From the NCBI GenBank assembly GCA_014338005.1, contig QUBZ01000028.1, positions 1 to 43,043 on the forward strand: DNA of 43,043 nt. Direction: 5' to 3'. The position numbers and the translations under genes are program-made. Within the stretch, counting starts at the first letter, position 1; every line of letters starts with the position of its first letter. Below the pieces are notes generated by a model. That model did no database searches, was not told the origin of the DNA, and saw only the letters and a program-made list of their open reading frames with translations. The DNA comes from Chloroflexota bacterium. Lineage in GTDB: Bacteria; Chloroflexota; Anaerolineae; Aggregatilineales; Phototrophicaceae. Shown here one piece after another: positions 8,180 through 16,668 of this stretch.

Positions 8180-10823
8180 GCTCGTCCACCACTTCAAACT
8201 CGTGCGTGCCGGATACAAACGTCCAGGTTGGCGGGATGGTCACTTTGTCCAGATATTCGGTGATGGAGACGTGATTGTAGGCGCTGCCGCCGTCGGTGCT
8301 GACGAAAACCCCCTCCAGGCCGCCGGCCATCACGACGTTCGCGCGGGGGTTCGACCGGACGGCGCTGAGCCGGGCGTAGCGGTCGCGGGCGGAGAGCAGC
8401 AGCCCGCCTCGGATGCGCGGTTCGGCCCAGGCGGCGTCGCGCTCCGCCGTCTCCAGCGATACCACGCCTGACCGGTAGGTGGCGGCCAGCGCCTTCGTCC
8501 CCAAAAACGTCAGCCCCAGGCAGCTTCCGCCGTTCCAGTCGCGGTTAAAGGGCATCCAGCCGTCCGGGGAGTCCTCGTCGCCGCGAAGCTGCCAGCGAAA
8601 ACAGCCCACACCGAAGGTCATCCCACCGGGGGTGGCCGCGCCGGCCCACAGGTAGGCGGTGGTTTCGACCTGCTGGACGGCCAGCACGCGGATGTCCTGG
8701 CCTTCGAGTCCGATATGCCGGAAGGTGTTCGACGCGCCGCCCTGCGACGACAGATAAACACCGCGCAGCCCCTGGGCGGATACCGCCACGCCGGAAAAAC
8801 CGCGCGGCTCTTTAAAAGCCGTGATGGCATAAAAACCGCGCGCGGGGTCGCTGCGGTCTACCAAAAGCTGCACCAGGTTTTCGCCGCGCGCTTCCAGTTC
8901 GTACAGGCCGTGATCGGTCGCCAGCAGCAGCAGCGGCTGGCCGCCGCGCAGCGTCCAGGCGATGTCTTCGATTTCAAAATCGGTGATGCGTTTAATTTCT
9001 TCCCAGCTTTCGCCGCAGTCCCAGGAAAAATGCAGCCGCGAGACGCGGGCCGCCGTTTTGGTGACGGCCACCACCAGCCCCGGCACTTCGGGATGGGCTT
9101 TCACCAGGGCGACCTGTTCTTCTTCCGGGAAGCGGCTGCACACTTCCCAGCCCTGGCCGTTGTCGAAGGTGCGGAACAGGAGGCTGCCGCTGCCGGCATA
9201 CCAGGTGTTGGGCTGGAAATAATCGGCCTCCACCGACGCGACGTTCTGTGTCGGCGCTTCGTCCACCAGCAGGCGGATATTTTCGACCCAGCGCACGCCC
9301 GGCTCCCGCAGGATGATGTGGTAAACGTCCGAAACGTTCAGCGCCCGGCCAAACGGCCAGCCGCCGGCGATCTGGCGGGTAGCGGGGTGGGTATTTTCCT
9401 GCTCCCAGGGGGCCAGGTTGATGGCTTCCTGTACCGGCAGCGGGTTGATGACCTGGTTCAGGCGGCGGATCACGCGCTCGCGGACGCGGTTGGGATCTTC
9501 TTCGTGAACCACGATCAGCCGCCCCCGGATGTGAACGGGTTTATGGCCGGCCCAGCGGGTGATGCAGCGAACGCCCAATGGCCGCCGGTCATCGAGCAGC
9601 TTTTGAATAGGTGTCAGCGCGTCCGGCGTGGTATATTCGGCCAGCAGCGCCGGCGTGACCGGCACGCCGTGCTGGATGGCCGCTTCGATATACGGCACGA
9701 CCAGCACTTCCACCGAACCCGGCGGCGCGAACGACCACAGGTCTTTCTGGTTAAAGGCGCTGGCGCGGCTGGCGTGGGCATCCTTAAGCGCCAGCCGTTC
9801 GTAATCGCGGGCCGTCACCGCGCGCGCCAGGGAACGCAGCTCCAGCGGGCCGCGAATGAGGGCGTTGTCCAGGGTTTCGGCGTCCTGGCCGCCGGTGGCG
9901 GGTTCGGGGTTGGTGACTTCGATGCCCGGCGGTACTTTGTCGGTATCCTTGACCACGCGCAGGACGTTGGACGGCAGATTGCCGTCCACACCGCCGCCGC
10001 GCCGGTACCATACGCGAACGTCGCGCGTAGGGTCGGGGACTTCGGCCAGCGGCGTCGCGCTGATGGCGAGGCTGCCTTCGGCATCCAGCATTCGCACCGA
10101 CGGTGCGAACGAAATCGTCCCGGTGATGCGGTCGGCCACGTAAACGTACCGGTCGTCCGGCCCCAGGTCGGTGAAGTTGCTCACCTCTTTCCAGATGCGG
10201 TAGGTTTTACCACCGTATTCGATGGCGACTGCCTGGGTGTCCAGCTCGTCGGGGTCAGTTTCGACGCCCACCATCAGGTCGAGGCTGTCGCCGGTGGGCG
10301 CGATGATGGGCGGCTGCCGGACGCGAAAGAAAGTGTTCGGCAGGCGGGTTTCGCGGTAGGCGTCGCGGGCGGCTTTTTCGGCCTCCACCATGTCGCAGTG
10401 GAAGGCGCGCACCGTGACCGACGTTTGCCCCGGATGGATGATGGCGGCCTCTACGGTTGCGAATATGGGCGGTTCGGCGCCGCTGCCGCCTTCGGTTGTC
10501 ACCCGCGTGCCGCGCGGGATTTCCACCGGCCTGTCCAGGGCTTCCGGGATGCTGAAGGTGAGGTTGGCGCTGGCCGCCGTCGGCGGCTGTAAGGATACCC
10601 CCAGCAGGTTCAAAAAGGCGATGTAAGCGTGTTCCGGCAGCCGGTTGAGGCGGTACAGCATCACCTCAGTCAGATAGGTAAATAGTTCAAGCAGCACGAT
10701 GCCGGGGTCGTTGGGGGTTAGGTCGTCCCATTTCTCCCGCGTGGATTGGTTCATTTTGAGCGTGGCTTCAAAAAGAAGCTGCTCGAAAGTCCGGTCGTGC
10801 AGTTTCGGTGGCGTCAGCGGCAT
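8160..10823 (-). CDS. CIS baseplate J-like wedge protein fused to a C-terminal Asp-box beta-propeller
   Basis: 887 residues. The first ~520 resemble baseplate J / Afp11-type wedge proteins (DLTPNDPGIVLLELFTYLTE near the start, LARAVTARDYERLALKD in the middle, a basic RVRERVIRRLNQVINPL segment later). From about residue 525 the chain becomes a propeller with Asp-box motifs SxDxGxxW: FRTFDNGQGWEVC, HFSWDCGESWEEI and FVSTDGGSAYNHV. Such propellers occur in sialidases and VPS10-type proteins. Start ATG at 10823 overlaps the gp25 stop (TAATG). The wedge part should form the baseplate ring; the propeller may replace fibres as a contact module, which is inference. A single J-like gene is present, whereas Afp-type systems carry two. 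Confidence 0.88.
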   Translation of the reverse strand: MPLTPPKLHDRTFEQLLFEATLKMNQSTREKWDDLTPNDPGIVLLELFTYLTEVMLYRLNRLPEHAYIAFLNLLGVSLQPPTAASANLTFSIPEALDRPVEIPRGTRVTTEGGSGAEPPIFATVEAAIIHPGQTSVTVRAFHCDMVEAEKAARDAYRETRLPNTFFRVRQPPIIAPTGDSLDLMVGVETDPDELDTQAVAIEYGGKTYRIWKEVSNFTDLGPDDRYVYVADRITGTISFAPSVRMLDAEGSLAISATPLAEVPDPTRDVRVWYRRGGGVDGNLPSNVLRVVKDTDKVPPGIEVTNPEPATGGQDAETLDNALIRGPLELRSLARAVTARDYERLALKDAHASRASAFNQKDLWSFAPPGSVEVLVVPYIEAAIQHGVPVTPALLAEYTTPDALTPIQKLLDDRRPLGVRCITRWAGHKPVHIRGRLIVVHEEDPNRVRERVIRRLNQVINPLPVQEAINLAPWEQENTHPATRQIAGGWPFGRALNVSDVYHIILREPGVRWVENIRLLVDEAPTQNVASVEADYFQPNTWYAGSGSLLFRTFDNGQGWEVCSRFPEEEQVALVKAHPEVPGLVVAVTKTAARVSRLHFSWDCGESWEEIKRITDFEIEDIAWTLRGGQPLLLLATDHGLYELEARGENLVQLLVDRSDPARGFYAITAFKEPRGFSGVAVSAQGLRGVYLSSQGGASNTFRHIGLEGQDIRVLAVQQVETTAYLWAGAATPGGMTFGVGCFRWQLRGDEDSPDGWMPFNRDWNGGSCLGLTFLGTKALAATYRSGVVSLETAERDAAWAEPRIRGGLLLSARDRYARLSAVRSNPRANVVMAGGLEGVFVSTDGGSAYNHVSITEYLDKVTIPPTWTFVSGTHEFEVVDEHEAAGH

Positions 10824-11245
10824 TATGCCTCCTCACCCGTCAGGTTCAGCGGAAAAACCAGCGCGCTGGTTTGCTGAGTGGCTTTGATGCGGTATTTCAG
10901 AAAAATTTCCAGTTGTTCCGGGCGGTCGGGGCTGCGGCGCGCGTCCAGTTCCAGGACATCAATACGCGGCTCCCAGCGTTTGATCGCCCGCTGGACATAA
11001 AAGATCGCCAGCCCGGCGGTGGTTTCGTCGTTGGGCGCGAAGATCAGCCGGTGCAGGGGACAGCCGTATTCCGGGCGCATCACGCGCTCGCCCGGTCGGG
11101 TGGAAAGCAGCAGGTAAATGGCCTGCCGGATGGCGGCGTCGCCCTCGACCATCTCCACCCCCAGGCCGGGGATGAGATTCAGGCCGTTCCCGGCCTCGCC
11201 AAAATCGGGATGTTGAAAACGCCAGGCGCGAAAACGCGCGCGCAT
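10823..11245 (-). CDS. CIS baseplate wedge protein, gp25 / Afp9 family
   Basis: 140 residues. It contains the family hallmark EPR motif in AIKRWEPRIDVLELDA, the preceding LLSTRPGERVMRPEYGCPL segment and the typical AIRQAIYLLL helix. In T4-like and Afp-like baseplates gp25 sits at the inner wedge and nucleates sheath assembly. It lies 15 bases after the PAAR-like gene and overlaps the baseplate J gene by TAATG, so the two are probably translated together. Length is normal for the family. Confidence 0.92.
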   Translation of the reverse strand: MRARFRAWRFQHPDFGEAGNGLNLIPGLGVEMVEGDAAIRQAIYLLLSTRPGERVMRPEYGCPLHRLIFAPNDETTAGLAIFYVQRAIKRWEPRIDVLELDARRSPDRPEQLEIFLKYRIKATQQTSALVFPLNLTGEEA

Positions 11246-11260
11246 ACCCTTACCTCACCC

Positions 11261-11599
11261 TCACTTGACGGAAACCAGGTCTTGCCCTGGGCTGCGGACT
11301 TTGTACGTAACCACGCCCGGCGGCGTGCCGTCGGTCAGGCCGGTGACAGTATCCAGGCACACCCGCTGGCCGTTGATGGCAATAAAATCGCAGTAGCCGA
11401 TCTGGACGGCCAGCGTCGTGCTGCACGGTTTGATGGTGATGCCGACGTTCGGGCAGCCGATGATAAACGCGCCCTCCGGGTTGTTGTCCACCAGGGCGGG
11501 ACGCCCCTCGATCCAGACCAGGAACTGCGTCGGCACGATGATGACATTGCCTAATTCGTGCGCGCAGACCAGCGAAGCGCCGTGCGTCAGAATGTTCAT
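11261..11599 (-). CDS. PAAR-like spike tip protein of the CIS
   Basis: 112 residues, beta-rich. It starts MNILTHGASLVCAHELG and ends in a short beta segment. Two histidines (6, 14) and five cysteines (12, 49, 59, 70, 81) could bind a metal, as the His/Cys set of PAAR tips does. Position directly after the VgrG-like gene, with an ATGA overlap, and before gp25 matches the Afp8-Afp10 neighbourhood. Known PAAR tips cap and sharpen the spike that breaches the target membrane. The sequence is divergent, so the call rests on size, Cys/His content and position. Confidence 0.65.
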   Translation of the reverse strand: MNILTHGASLVCAHELGNVIIVPTQFLVWIEGRPALVDNNPEGAFIIGCPNVGITIKPCSTTLAVQIGYCDFIAINGQRVCLDTVTGLTDGTPPGVVTYKVRSPGQDLVSVK

Positions 11600-13113
11600 C
11601 AGCCCCTCTCAAAATCTATGCGGCTGCCCCGGATGGTGATTGAACGCCCCGGCGCTTCGATTTCCAGATCGGTATCGGCGTGCAGCCGCACCTTGCCGGG
11701 CGAAAGTTCGATAAAACTGCCGTCCCGGTTTTCCAGGCGGATCGCGCCGCGCCCATCGTCCAGCCGGATGCGCTGGCCGCCGGGCGTGAGGATGGTGAAA
11801 CGCCGGATGCTGCCGCCCTGTTCGCCGGGATCGTCCACCCGGTTTTTGCCGTACAGGCCGCCCAGCACCACACCCTGCGCCGGGTCTTCATGCGTCAGCA
11901 GCACCAGCACCAGGTCGCCCACGTTCGGCAGAATCGCCAGCCCCTTACCCTGGCCCGCGCCCGCCGATACCACGCCCAACCAGTCGGTTTCCACGTTTTC
12001 ATAAGCCGGCAGTTTGACGCGCACGCGCCCCCGGCGTTCGGGGTCGTTTACGCGCGTGACGATGCCGGGCGTGGCGACCGATCCCCTGGGGCGTTCGCGC
12101 GCGGGGGGTGGGGTGGTGGCGATTTCGGCCACGTAACCGAGTGTATCGTTGATGATGTGGTTGACGCTGGTGAGGATGTAACGCCCGACGACCGCGCTGG
12201 CGAGTCCCTGCACCTCGACCGGGCAGCCGGGACGCAGCAGCGGGCTGCCTTCGGCCACGCCCCACAGCGTCACCTCGCGCGCTGCCCGCGCGTCCAGTTC
12301 GGCCTGCGCCATCGCTTCGGCGTGCTGCTGGTTCTGCGCCGCTTCGTTAACCAGCGCCCGCGCGCCGGAGCCGCCCACCTGGCCCGGCTCGACCTCGGCG
12401 CGTACCAGCCGCCCCGACCGCGCCGACCGGGCGCGCCCCTCGTGTGTATCCACGTAAACCGGACTCCAGCCGGTGGCGACCACCGAACGGCAGGCCGGGT
12501 CGCCGTTGATTTCGACACGCGCTTCCAGCAGGGTGCTGCCCAGCGTGAGGGTGACGGTTTCGCCAAAACCTTCCAGGGTGATAAGGTGCAGTACGCCATC
12601 GCGCAGCGTCAGGTACAGGCCGCAGCGTTCGGCCACCTCGACCAGCAGGTCGAAGTCAGACTGGCGGTGCTGGACGAGCCACTGCCAGGTCGGGCCGTCG
12701 GCCATCGCCTCGACCCGCAGCCCCAGGTCGCCAACCAGGTCGCGCGCCAGGCTGCGGGCGTTGACCTGGACGTGCGTGCGGACGGTCTGGCGCTTCCGCA
12801 GGGCGTGAAGCTGGTCATAGGCCCGGACGCGCACCTCGCGCTCGCCAGAAGGCGCGTAAATATACTCGACCGCCGTGATCTGCCCGCCGAAAATGGGCGT
12901 GCTGCGCCCGCTGATGCCGACCCGCAGCGCCATGCCGGGCGCGAAATCTGCCGTATCCGGCTCGTCATAAAATGCCAGCTCGCAGAGCGTGGGCAGCGAA
13001 AGCCGCTGCTGGACGCGCACCTCGCTGAGCGTTTGAATGGCCGCCGCGCCGAGGGGCGCGCCGCCGGCTTCGATCACGACTTCGGACAGGGCAGTGACGG
13101 GCGGCATGGTCAC
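11599..13113 (-). CDS. VgrG-like hub/spike protein of the CIS (Afp8-type)
   Basis: 504 residues. Residues 1-330 resemble the gpD/gp27-like hub (GMALRVGISGRSTPIFGGQI, then DFDLLVEVAERCGLYLTLRDG). A gp5-type OB-fold domain follows at about 345-435 (GIVTRVNDPERRGRVRVKLP, DWLGVVSAGAG, ILPNVGDLVLV, VVLGGLYG). The C-terminus is a short beta-helix-like segment (IRLDDGRGAIRLENRDGSFI). No extra effector domain is attached. GTG start at 13113, with AGGAG 11 bases upstream; an ATG two codons later is an alternative. It is four bases after the LysM gene. It should trimerise as the central spike below the tube. Confidence 0.93.
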   Translation of the reverse strand: MTMPPVTALSEVVIEAGGAPLGAAAIQTLSEVRVQQRLSLPTLCELAFYDEPDTADFAPGMALRVGISGRSTPIFGGQITAVEYIYAPSGEREVRVRAYDQLHALRKRQTVRTHVQVNARSLARDLVGDLGLRVEAMADGPTWQWLVQHRQSDFDLLVEVAERCGLYLTLRDGVLHLITLEGFGETVTLTLGSTLLEARVEINGDPACRSVVATGWSPVYVDTHEGRARSARSGRLVRAEVEPGQVGGSGARALVNEAAQNQQHAEAMAQAELDARAAREVTLWGVAEGSPLLRPGCPVEVQGLASAVVGRYILTSVNHIINDTLGYVAEIATTPPPARERPRGSVATPGIVTRVNDPERRGRVRVKLPAYENVETDWLGVVSAGAGQGKGLAILPNVGDLVLVLLTHEDPAQGVVLGGLYGKNRVDDPGEQGGSIRRFTILTPGGQRIRLDDGRGAIRLENRDGSFIELSPGKVRLHADTDLEIEAPGRSITIRGSRIDFERG

Positions 13114-13117
13114 GGCT

Positions 13118-13840
13118 TCAAGCTCTCCTTCGGGTGATTTCGATGCCGGGAATGTTGAGCAGCGTACCCGGCGTGATGTTGAGCGGGTCGGGTACGTCGT
13201 TGTAGCGGGCGATCAAACGCCACAACTGCGGGTCGCCGTAATACCGGAAGGCCAGTTCGTCCAGCCGGTCGTCGGCGGTGAAGGCGTACATTTCCTCGCG
13301 GTCTACCAGGAAAGGCGTGATGTCCTCGAAATTTTCCAGTTCCGGCGGCAGGAAAATCGGCTCGCGCGGGCGGCCTTCATCCGGGTCGCCGGTGCGAACG
13401 AAACGCATCCGCAGCAAAGACCGCTGCGGCGTGCCGGTAGCGGTGAAAAACTCCAGCCGTTCGGCGACTGCCGTCACCACGCCAGGCATATTCCAGGCTT
13501 TGCCCCAGATGAACCGCACCAGGGGCGGGTGGCGAAAACCGTCCGCGCCGACCCTATTTTCGGTCATGTCCCAGAAGGGAGCAGTCAGGTCGCGCACGTC
13601 CTCGGTCTGGATGCTCGAACCGTCCAGGTTGACATCAAACAGCAGGTCAAGTTCAAGTTCCGTCCTGCCGCCGCCGATGTACAGCAGCGGATAATCGGAC
13701 AGCCCCGCCCCGGCCAGCGGGCCGCCGAGCGACTGGCGCGGTTTAACACCGGCGGCACGGGTGAAGGTCAGGCTTTCCGGGTTGAGCAGGCAGCCGATGC
13801 GCTGGTTGGTCTGTTCGATCAAAAAAACGACCCGTTCCAC
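13118..13840 (-). CDS. CIS tube-to-hub adaptor with C-terminal LysM (Afp7-type)
   Basis: 240 residues. The N-terminal 170 match the CIS tube-adaptor type (CLLNPESLTFTRAAGVKPRQ, GGGRTELELDLLFDVNLDGS, PPLVRFIWGKAWNMPGVV). The C-terminal ~50 are LysM-like (DDRLDELAFRYYGDPQLWRL, then NPLNITPGTLLNIP-type ending). Afp7-like proteins join tube to hub, and the LysM is thought to act in baseplate assembly rather than cell-wall binding. GTG start at 13840, overlapping the stop of the preceding gene as TAGTG. Normal length for the family. Confidence 0.9.
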   Translation of the reverse strand: MERVVFLIEQTNQRIGCLLNPESLTFTRAAGVKPRQSLGGPLAGAGLSDYPLLYIGGGRTELELDLLFDVNLDGSSIQTEDVRDLTAPFWDMTENRVGADGFRHPPLVRFIWGKAWNMPGVVTAVAERLEFFTATGTPQRSLLRMRFVRTGDPDEGRPREPIFLPPELENFEDITPFLVDREEMYAFTADDRLDELAFRYYGDPQLWRLIARYNDVPDPLNITPGTLLNIPGIEITRRRA

Positions 13841-14976
13841 TACCAGTCCCCTTTCTGTTCGCGGTCAAGGCGCTGGCGGCGCTCCTGTTCCCGGATAGCG
13901 CGCTGCCAGCCGGCTGCCGCGTCGTCGCGGGTTTCCGGCAGGGTCGGCCACAGGTCTTTCGGCAGCGCAGCCGCCTCGAACGGGTAGGCGCGGGGCTGCC
14001 CCGGCGCGGCAGGGAAAAGCGGCGGCGCGCCGGGCGTGGACGGCGAAAACGTTGGCGGCGGCGCGAGCGGGCGCTGTGGGCCGGGTGTGGTGAAAACCGT
14101 CTCCGTCCGGGGCGGCGCGGCCTCGCTGCGCCCGACTTCGGTTATGCCGGGATGGGGCGGGGCGGTCGTGCGAACTGCCGGGTCAGGGACGGGCGGGCGC
14201 TCCGGCTGATGAATTTCGATCGGCGGCGGGGGTTCCGGCTCAAAAGCGGCTGAAGCCACCTCCGGCGGGCGCGGCGGCTGGCCGGGCGCGCGGGTTTCCA
14301 CCCGGCGGGCCGGCGGCGCTTGGGCTGCCGTCGGGCGGACGAAAGACGGCGAAGCCGGGGCGGCGTCTGGCCGGGGCGCTTCAACGGCGAGCGGCGCGGG
14401 CGGGTGAACCGCCGCTGCTGCGGCGATCTCCGGCGGACTTACGTCCTGGCTGCGTCTCACTTCCGGCGCTTTTGCGGGCGTGGGGGCGGAGTGCCATACA
14501 ATGGGCGGGTCGCCGGCGGCTGGCGGATGTGAATCAGCCTCGGCGGCTGCGCCGGGTTCGGGCGCAGCGGTTTCGAGGACGGCGGCTTCCGGCGGCGCGC
14601 GCCGCATCCAGCGGCGGATGGCCGGCAGCAGCGGGCGGGGCAGCCGCGCATGGGCGGCCTGGACAGGCGCTTCGGCGGCGCGATTTTCCGGGATGGGCGG
14701 CGCGTCGGCCATGTCCGGCGGTTCGATCAAACCCTCGCCGCCGGGTTCGAGCAGGTGAGGCGCTTCGGCCTGCACCCGCGCCAGCCAGTGTTCCGGCGGG
14801 GCGGGCCGCGCGCGGGCCAGCCAGTGTCCCGGCGGCCCTTCGGGGTTGTCGGCGGGCGGGCGGGCGGCAGGGTTTTCCAGCGCCTGCGCCTGCCGGTAGG
14901 CCGCTTCAGCCCCGGCGTCGAGCAGGCGCGCCACCCGCCTGATGAACACTGCCCACCACCTGCGCCAGAAAATCAT
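13840..14976 (-). CDS. Proline/alanine-rich, largely disordered protein of the CIS operon
   Basis: 378 residues. An aromatic, basic N-terminus (MIFWRRWWAVFIRRVARLL) could bind membrane or the particle as an amphipathic helix. A duplicated short motif follows (GHWLARARPAPP / EHWLARVQAEAP), then about 250 residues dominated by P, A and E with little hydrophobicity. A charged, ordered-looking C-terminus closes the protein (LPKDLWPTLPETRDDAAAGW then REQERRQRLDREQ). No domain recognised. It occupies the slot between tube and LysM adaptor where phage tails often encode the tape measure. It could be a length ruler, a scaffold or a cargo; none is proven. Codon-periodic GC and start/stop coupling (3-bp gap and TAGTG) support it as a real gene. 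Confidence 0.75.
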   Translation of the reverse strand: MIFWRRWWAVFIRRVARLLDAGAEAAYRQAQALENPAARPPADNPEGPPGHWLARARPAPPEHWLARVQAEAPHLLEPGGEGLIEPPDMADAPPIPENRAAEAPVQAAHARLPRPLLPAIRRWMRRAPPEAAVLETAAPEPGAAAEADSHPPAAGDPPIVWHSAPTPAKAPEVRRSQDVSPPEIAAAAAVHPPAPLAVEAPRPDAAPASPSFVRPTAAQAPPARRVETRAPGQPPRPPEVASAAFEPEPPPPIEIHQPERPPVPDPAVRTTAPPHPGITEVGRSEAAPPRTETVFTTPGPQRPLAPPPTFSPSTPGAPPLFPAAPGQPRAYPFEAAALPKDLWPTLPETRDDAAAGWQRAIREQERRQRLDREQKGDW

Positions 14977-14979
14977 CGT

Positions 14980-15420
14980 TTAGGCTCGCTCCAGGCGGTC
15001 ATAAACCAGTGTGACGCTTTCGATGGCGACCTCGCGGCTCATGGCGTCGAGGTGCGCGCCGCGCCAGGACGCCACCCAGGCGTTGGACAGGTTCCAGCGC
15101 AGCACTTCGCTGATGCCTTCTGAATTGAGCATCAAAATCGAAATGTTGCGGCGTTCCACCTTGCCCTCGACCGCCGTCCACAGCCAGTTGAACATATCGG
15201 CGGAGGCGGTCAGCCCGTAGTGCAGCGCCACCGGCTCGTAGTTGACCTGGCCGGGGATGTTGCGGACGATCTGCCGCAGGCCGCCTTCGCGGTATTTAAT
15301 CACATCAATGGTGACGCCCAGGCCGGTGCAGGTCGTAAAGTGCGCCTCGACCACGCCCCGGATTTCGATTTTGAAATTATAGGCGCGATAAGGGTCAATA
15401 ATTGCTCCGGGTTCAGCCAT
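14980..15420 (-). CDS. CIS inner tube protein (gp19-like, Afp1/Afp5 family)
   Basis: 146 residues. DPYRAYNFKIEIRGVVEAHF, then TCTGLGVTIDVIKYREGG and SNAWVASWRGAHLDAMSREV plus a final ESVTLVYDRLE are diagnostic of the T4-like tail tube protein family. The protein polymerises into hexameric rings inside the sheath and carries cargo. Only one tube gene is visible, whereas Afp/PVC loci have two. It lies six bases after the sheath gene. Confidence 0.95.
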   Translation of the reverse strand: MAEPGAIIDPYRAYNFKIEIRGVVEAHFTTCTGLGVTIDVIKYREGGLRQIVRNIPGQVNYEPVALHYGLTASADMFNWLWTAVEGKVERRNISILMLNSEGISEVLRWNLSNAWVASWRGAHLDAMSREVAIESVTLVYDRLERA

Positions 15421-15426
15421 GTTGGA

Positions 15427-16653
15427 TTAACCTCCTTCTGGCGCTTCGTTAGTCTGCGTTTCGGCGACGCTCTGGCTGATCTGGAAGATGACGAACTCGG
15501 CGGGTTTGACCGGCGCCAGGCCGATGACCGTGACCACATAACCGAGATCAATCGTCTCTTTGGTATTGGTTTCGGCGTCGCACTTGACGAAGAAAGCCTG
15601 TTCCGGCGCGGCGCCCATCAGCGCGCCATCGCGCCACAGCAGCAGCAAAAACGCGCCTACGTCGCGCTGGATGGACTTCCACAGCGTCATATCGTTGGGT
15701 TCAAAAACCACCCAGCGCATACTTTCTTCGATGGACTCTTTTATCATGTTCACCAGGCGGCGCACGTTCAGGTAGCGGTATTCGCCGGATGAAGCGGCCA
15801 GCGTGCGCGCGCCCCAGACGCGGATGCCTTCGGTCGGGAAAAAGCGGATGATGTTCACGCCGCGCGGGTTGAGGGTGGCCTGCTCGCCGTCGGTGACGCG
15901 GTAGGTCACGTTGAGCGCGCCCCGGATGGGTTCGTTGGCCGGGGCTTTATGCACACCGCGCGTGGCGTCCGTGCGCGCCCAGATGCCGGCCATAAAGCCC
16001 GACGGCGGGACGGTGATAACCTGGCGCGGGTCGAACGGGTTGGCGACCAGTATCCAGGGGAAATAAAACGCGCCATAACCGCCGTCGGACTGGCGGGGAC
16101 GCAGGCCGCTGTCTTTTTCCACCTTACCATCGGCCCCGACGACCGCCGCTTCCTTCAGCTTGTCAATCTGCGTCGGCGCGATTTCCTTCGGCGCGTCCAG
16201 GATGCCCACACGGTCGCCCAGGTCTTCGCAGTGTTTAAGCACCGCTTCGTAGATGATCGGGTCGGCCTGTCCTGGCGCGGCCACAATCGCCACCTCGTCC
16301 ACCCGCTCCAGGGCGGTCAGCGCGTCCTGAACCGAGCCTTTTTTGCCGGTGTTGACCACGTAACAGCGCGTGCCGCCGTTGAGGAAAAAGCCGTAAACAG
16401 CGTGCGCCAGATGCCATTCTGCCGTGTCGTTCGCCGCCTGCGCGCCGCCGTTCCCGGCGGGTTCTTGCGGCGGCACGAACAGGTTCAAAAACTCCGTCCA
16501 GTTGTTGACCGGCGTGGGGACATTGACGAACGCATCGGCTTTTGGCGCGACGCCGACGAAAGCCGCCGTGCTGGTGCCGACTGCTTCAATAGGTCTGGCG
16601 CCGGTTTGTTTCTCGATAATGTAAACGCCCGGCGCCCGTGGTTGATTCAGCAT
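15427..16653 (-). CDS. CIS contractile sheath protein
   Basis: 408 residues. It starts with the conserved APGVYIIEKQTGARPIEAVG strand exchanged between subunits, followed by TSTAAFVGVAP. The C-terminal half has the sheath hallmarks VNIIRFFPTEGIRVWGARTL, YRYLNVRRLVNMIKESIEES and VTVIGLAPVKPAEFVIFQIS. It forms the contractile outer cylinder whose collapse drives the tube out. A single sheath gene is present, near the short end of the family's size range. It lies between the DUF4255 and tube genes, the usual eCIS order. Confidence 0.96.
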   Translation of the reverse strand: MLNQPRAPGVYIIEKQTGARPIEAVGTSTAAFVGVAPKADAFVNVPTPVNNWTEFLNLFVPPQEPAGNGGAQAANDTAEWHLAHAVYGFFLNGGTRCYVVNTGKKGSVQDALTALERVDEVAIVAAPGQADPIIYEAVLKHCEDLGDRVGILDAPKEIAPTQIDKLKEAAVVGADGKVEKDSGLRPRQSDGGYGAFYFPWILVANPFDPRQVITVPPSGFMAGIWARTDATRGVHKAPANEPIRGALNVTYRVTDGEQATLNPRGVNIIRFFPTEGIRVWGARTLAASSGEYRYLNVRRLVNMIKESIEESMRWVVFEPNDMTLWKSIQRDVGAFLLLLWRDGALMGAAPEQAFFVKCDAETNTKETIDLGYVVTVIGLAPVKPAEFVIFQISQSVAETQTNEAPEGG

Positions 16654-16668
16654 ACAGTCTCTCCTTCA

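Noticed and set aside
8715..10592. 625-codon plus-strand frame opposite the baseplate J gene
   Set aside because: Shadow frame; the minus-strand protein carries the family motifs and tight operon junctions.
11680..13137. 485-codon plus-strand frame opposite the VgrG-like gene
   Set aside because: No domain and biased R/H/A composition; the minus strand encodes the hub and OB-fold.
14100..14900. The proline-rich frame as a spurious high-GC ORF
   Set aside because: Tight start/stop coupling with both CIS neighbours and an ordered, charged C-terminus support a real gene, so I kept it.
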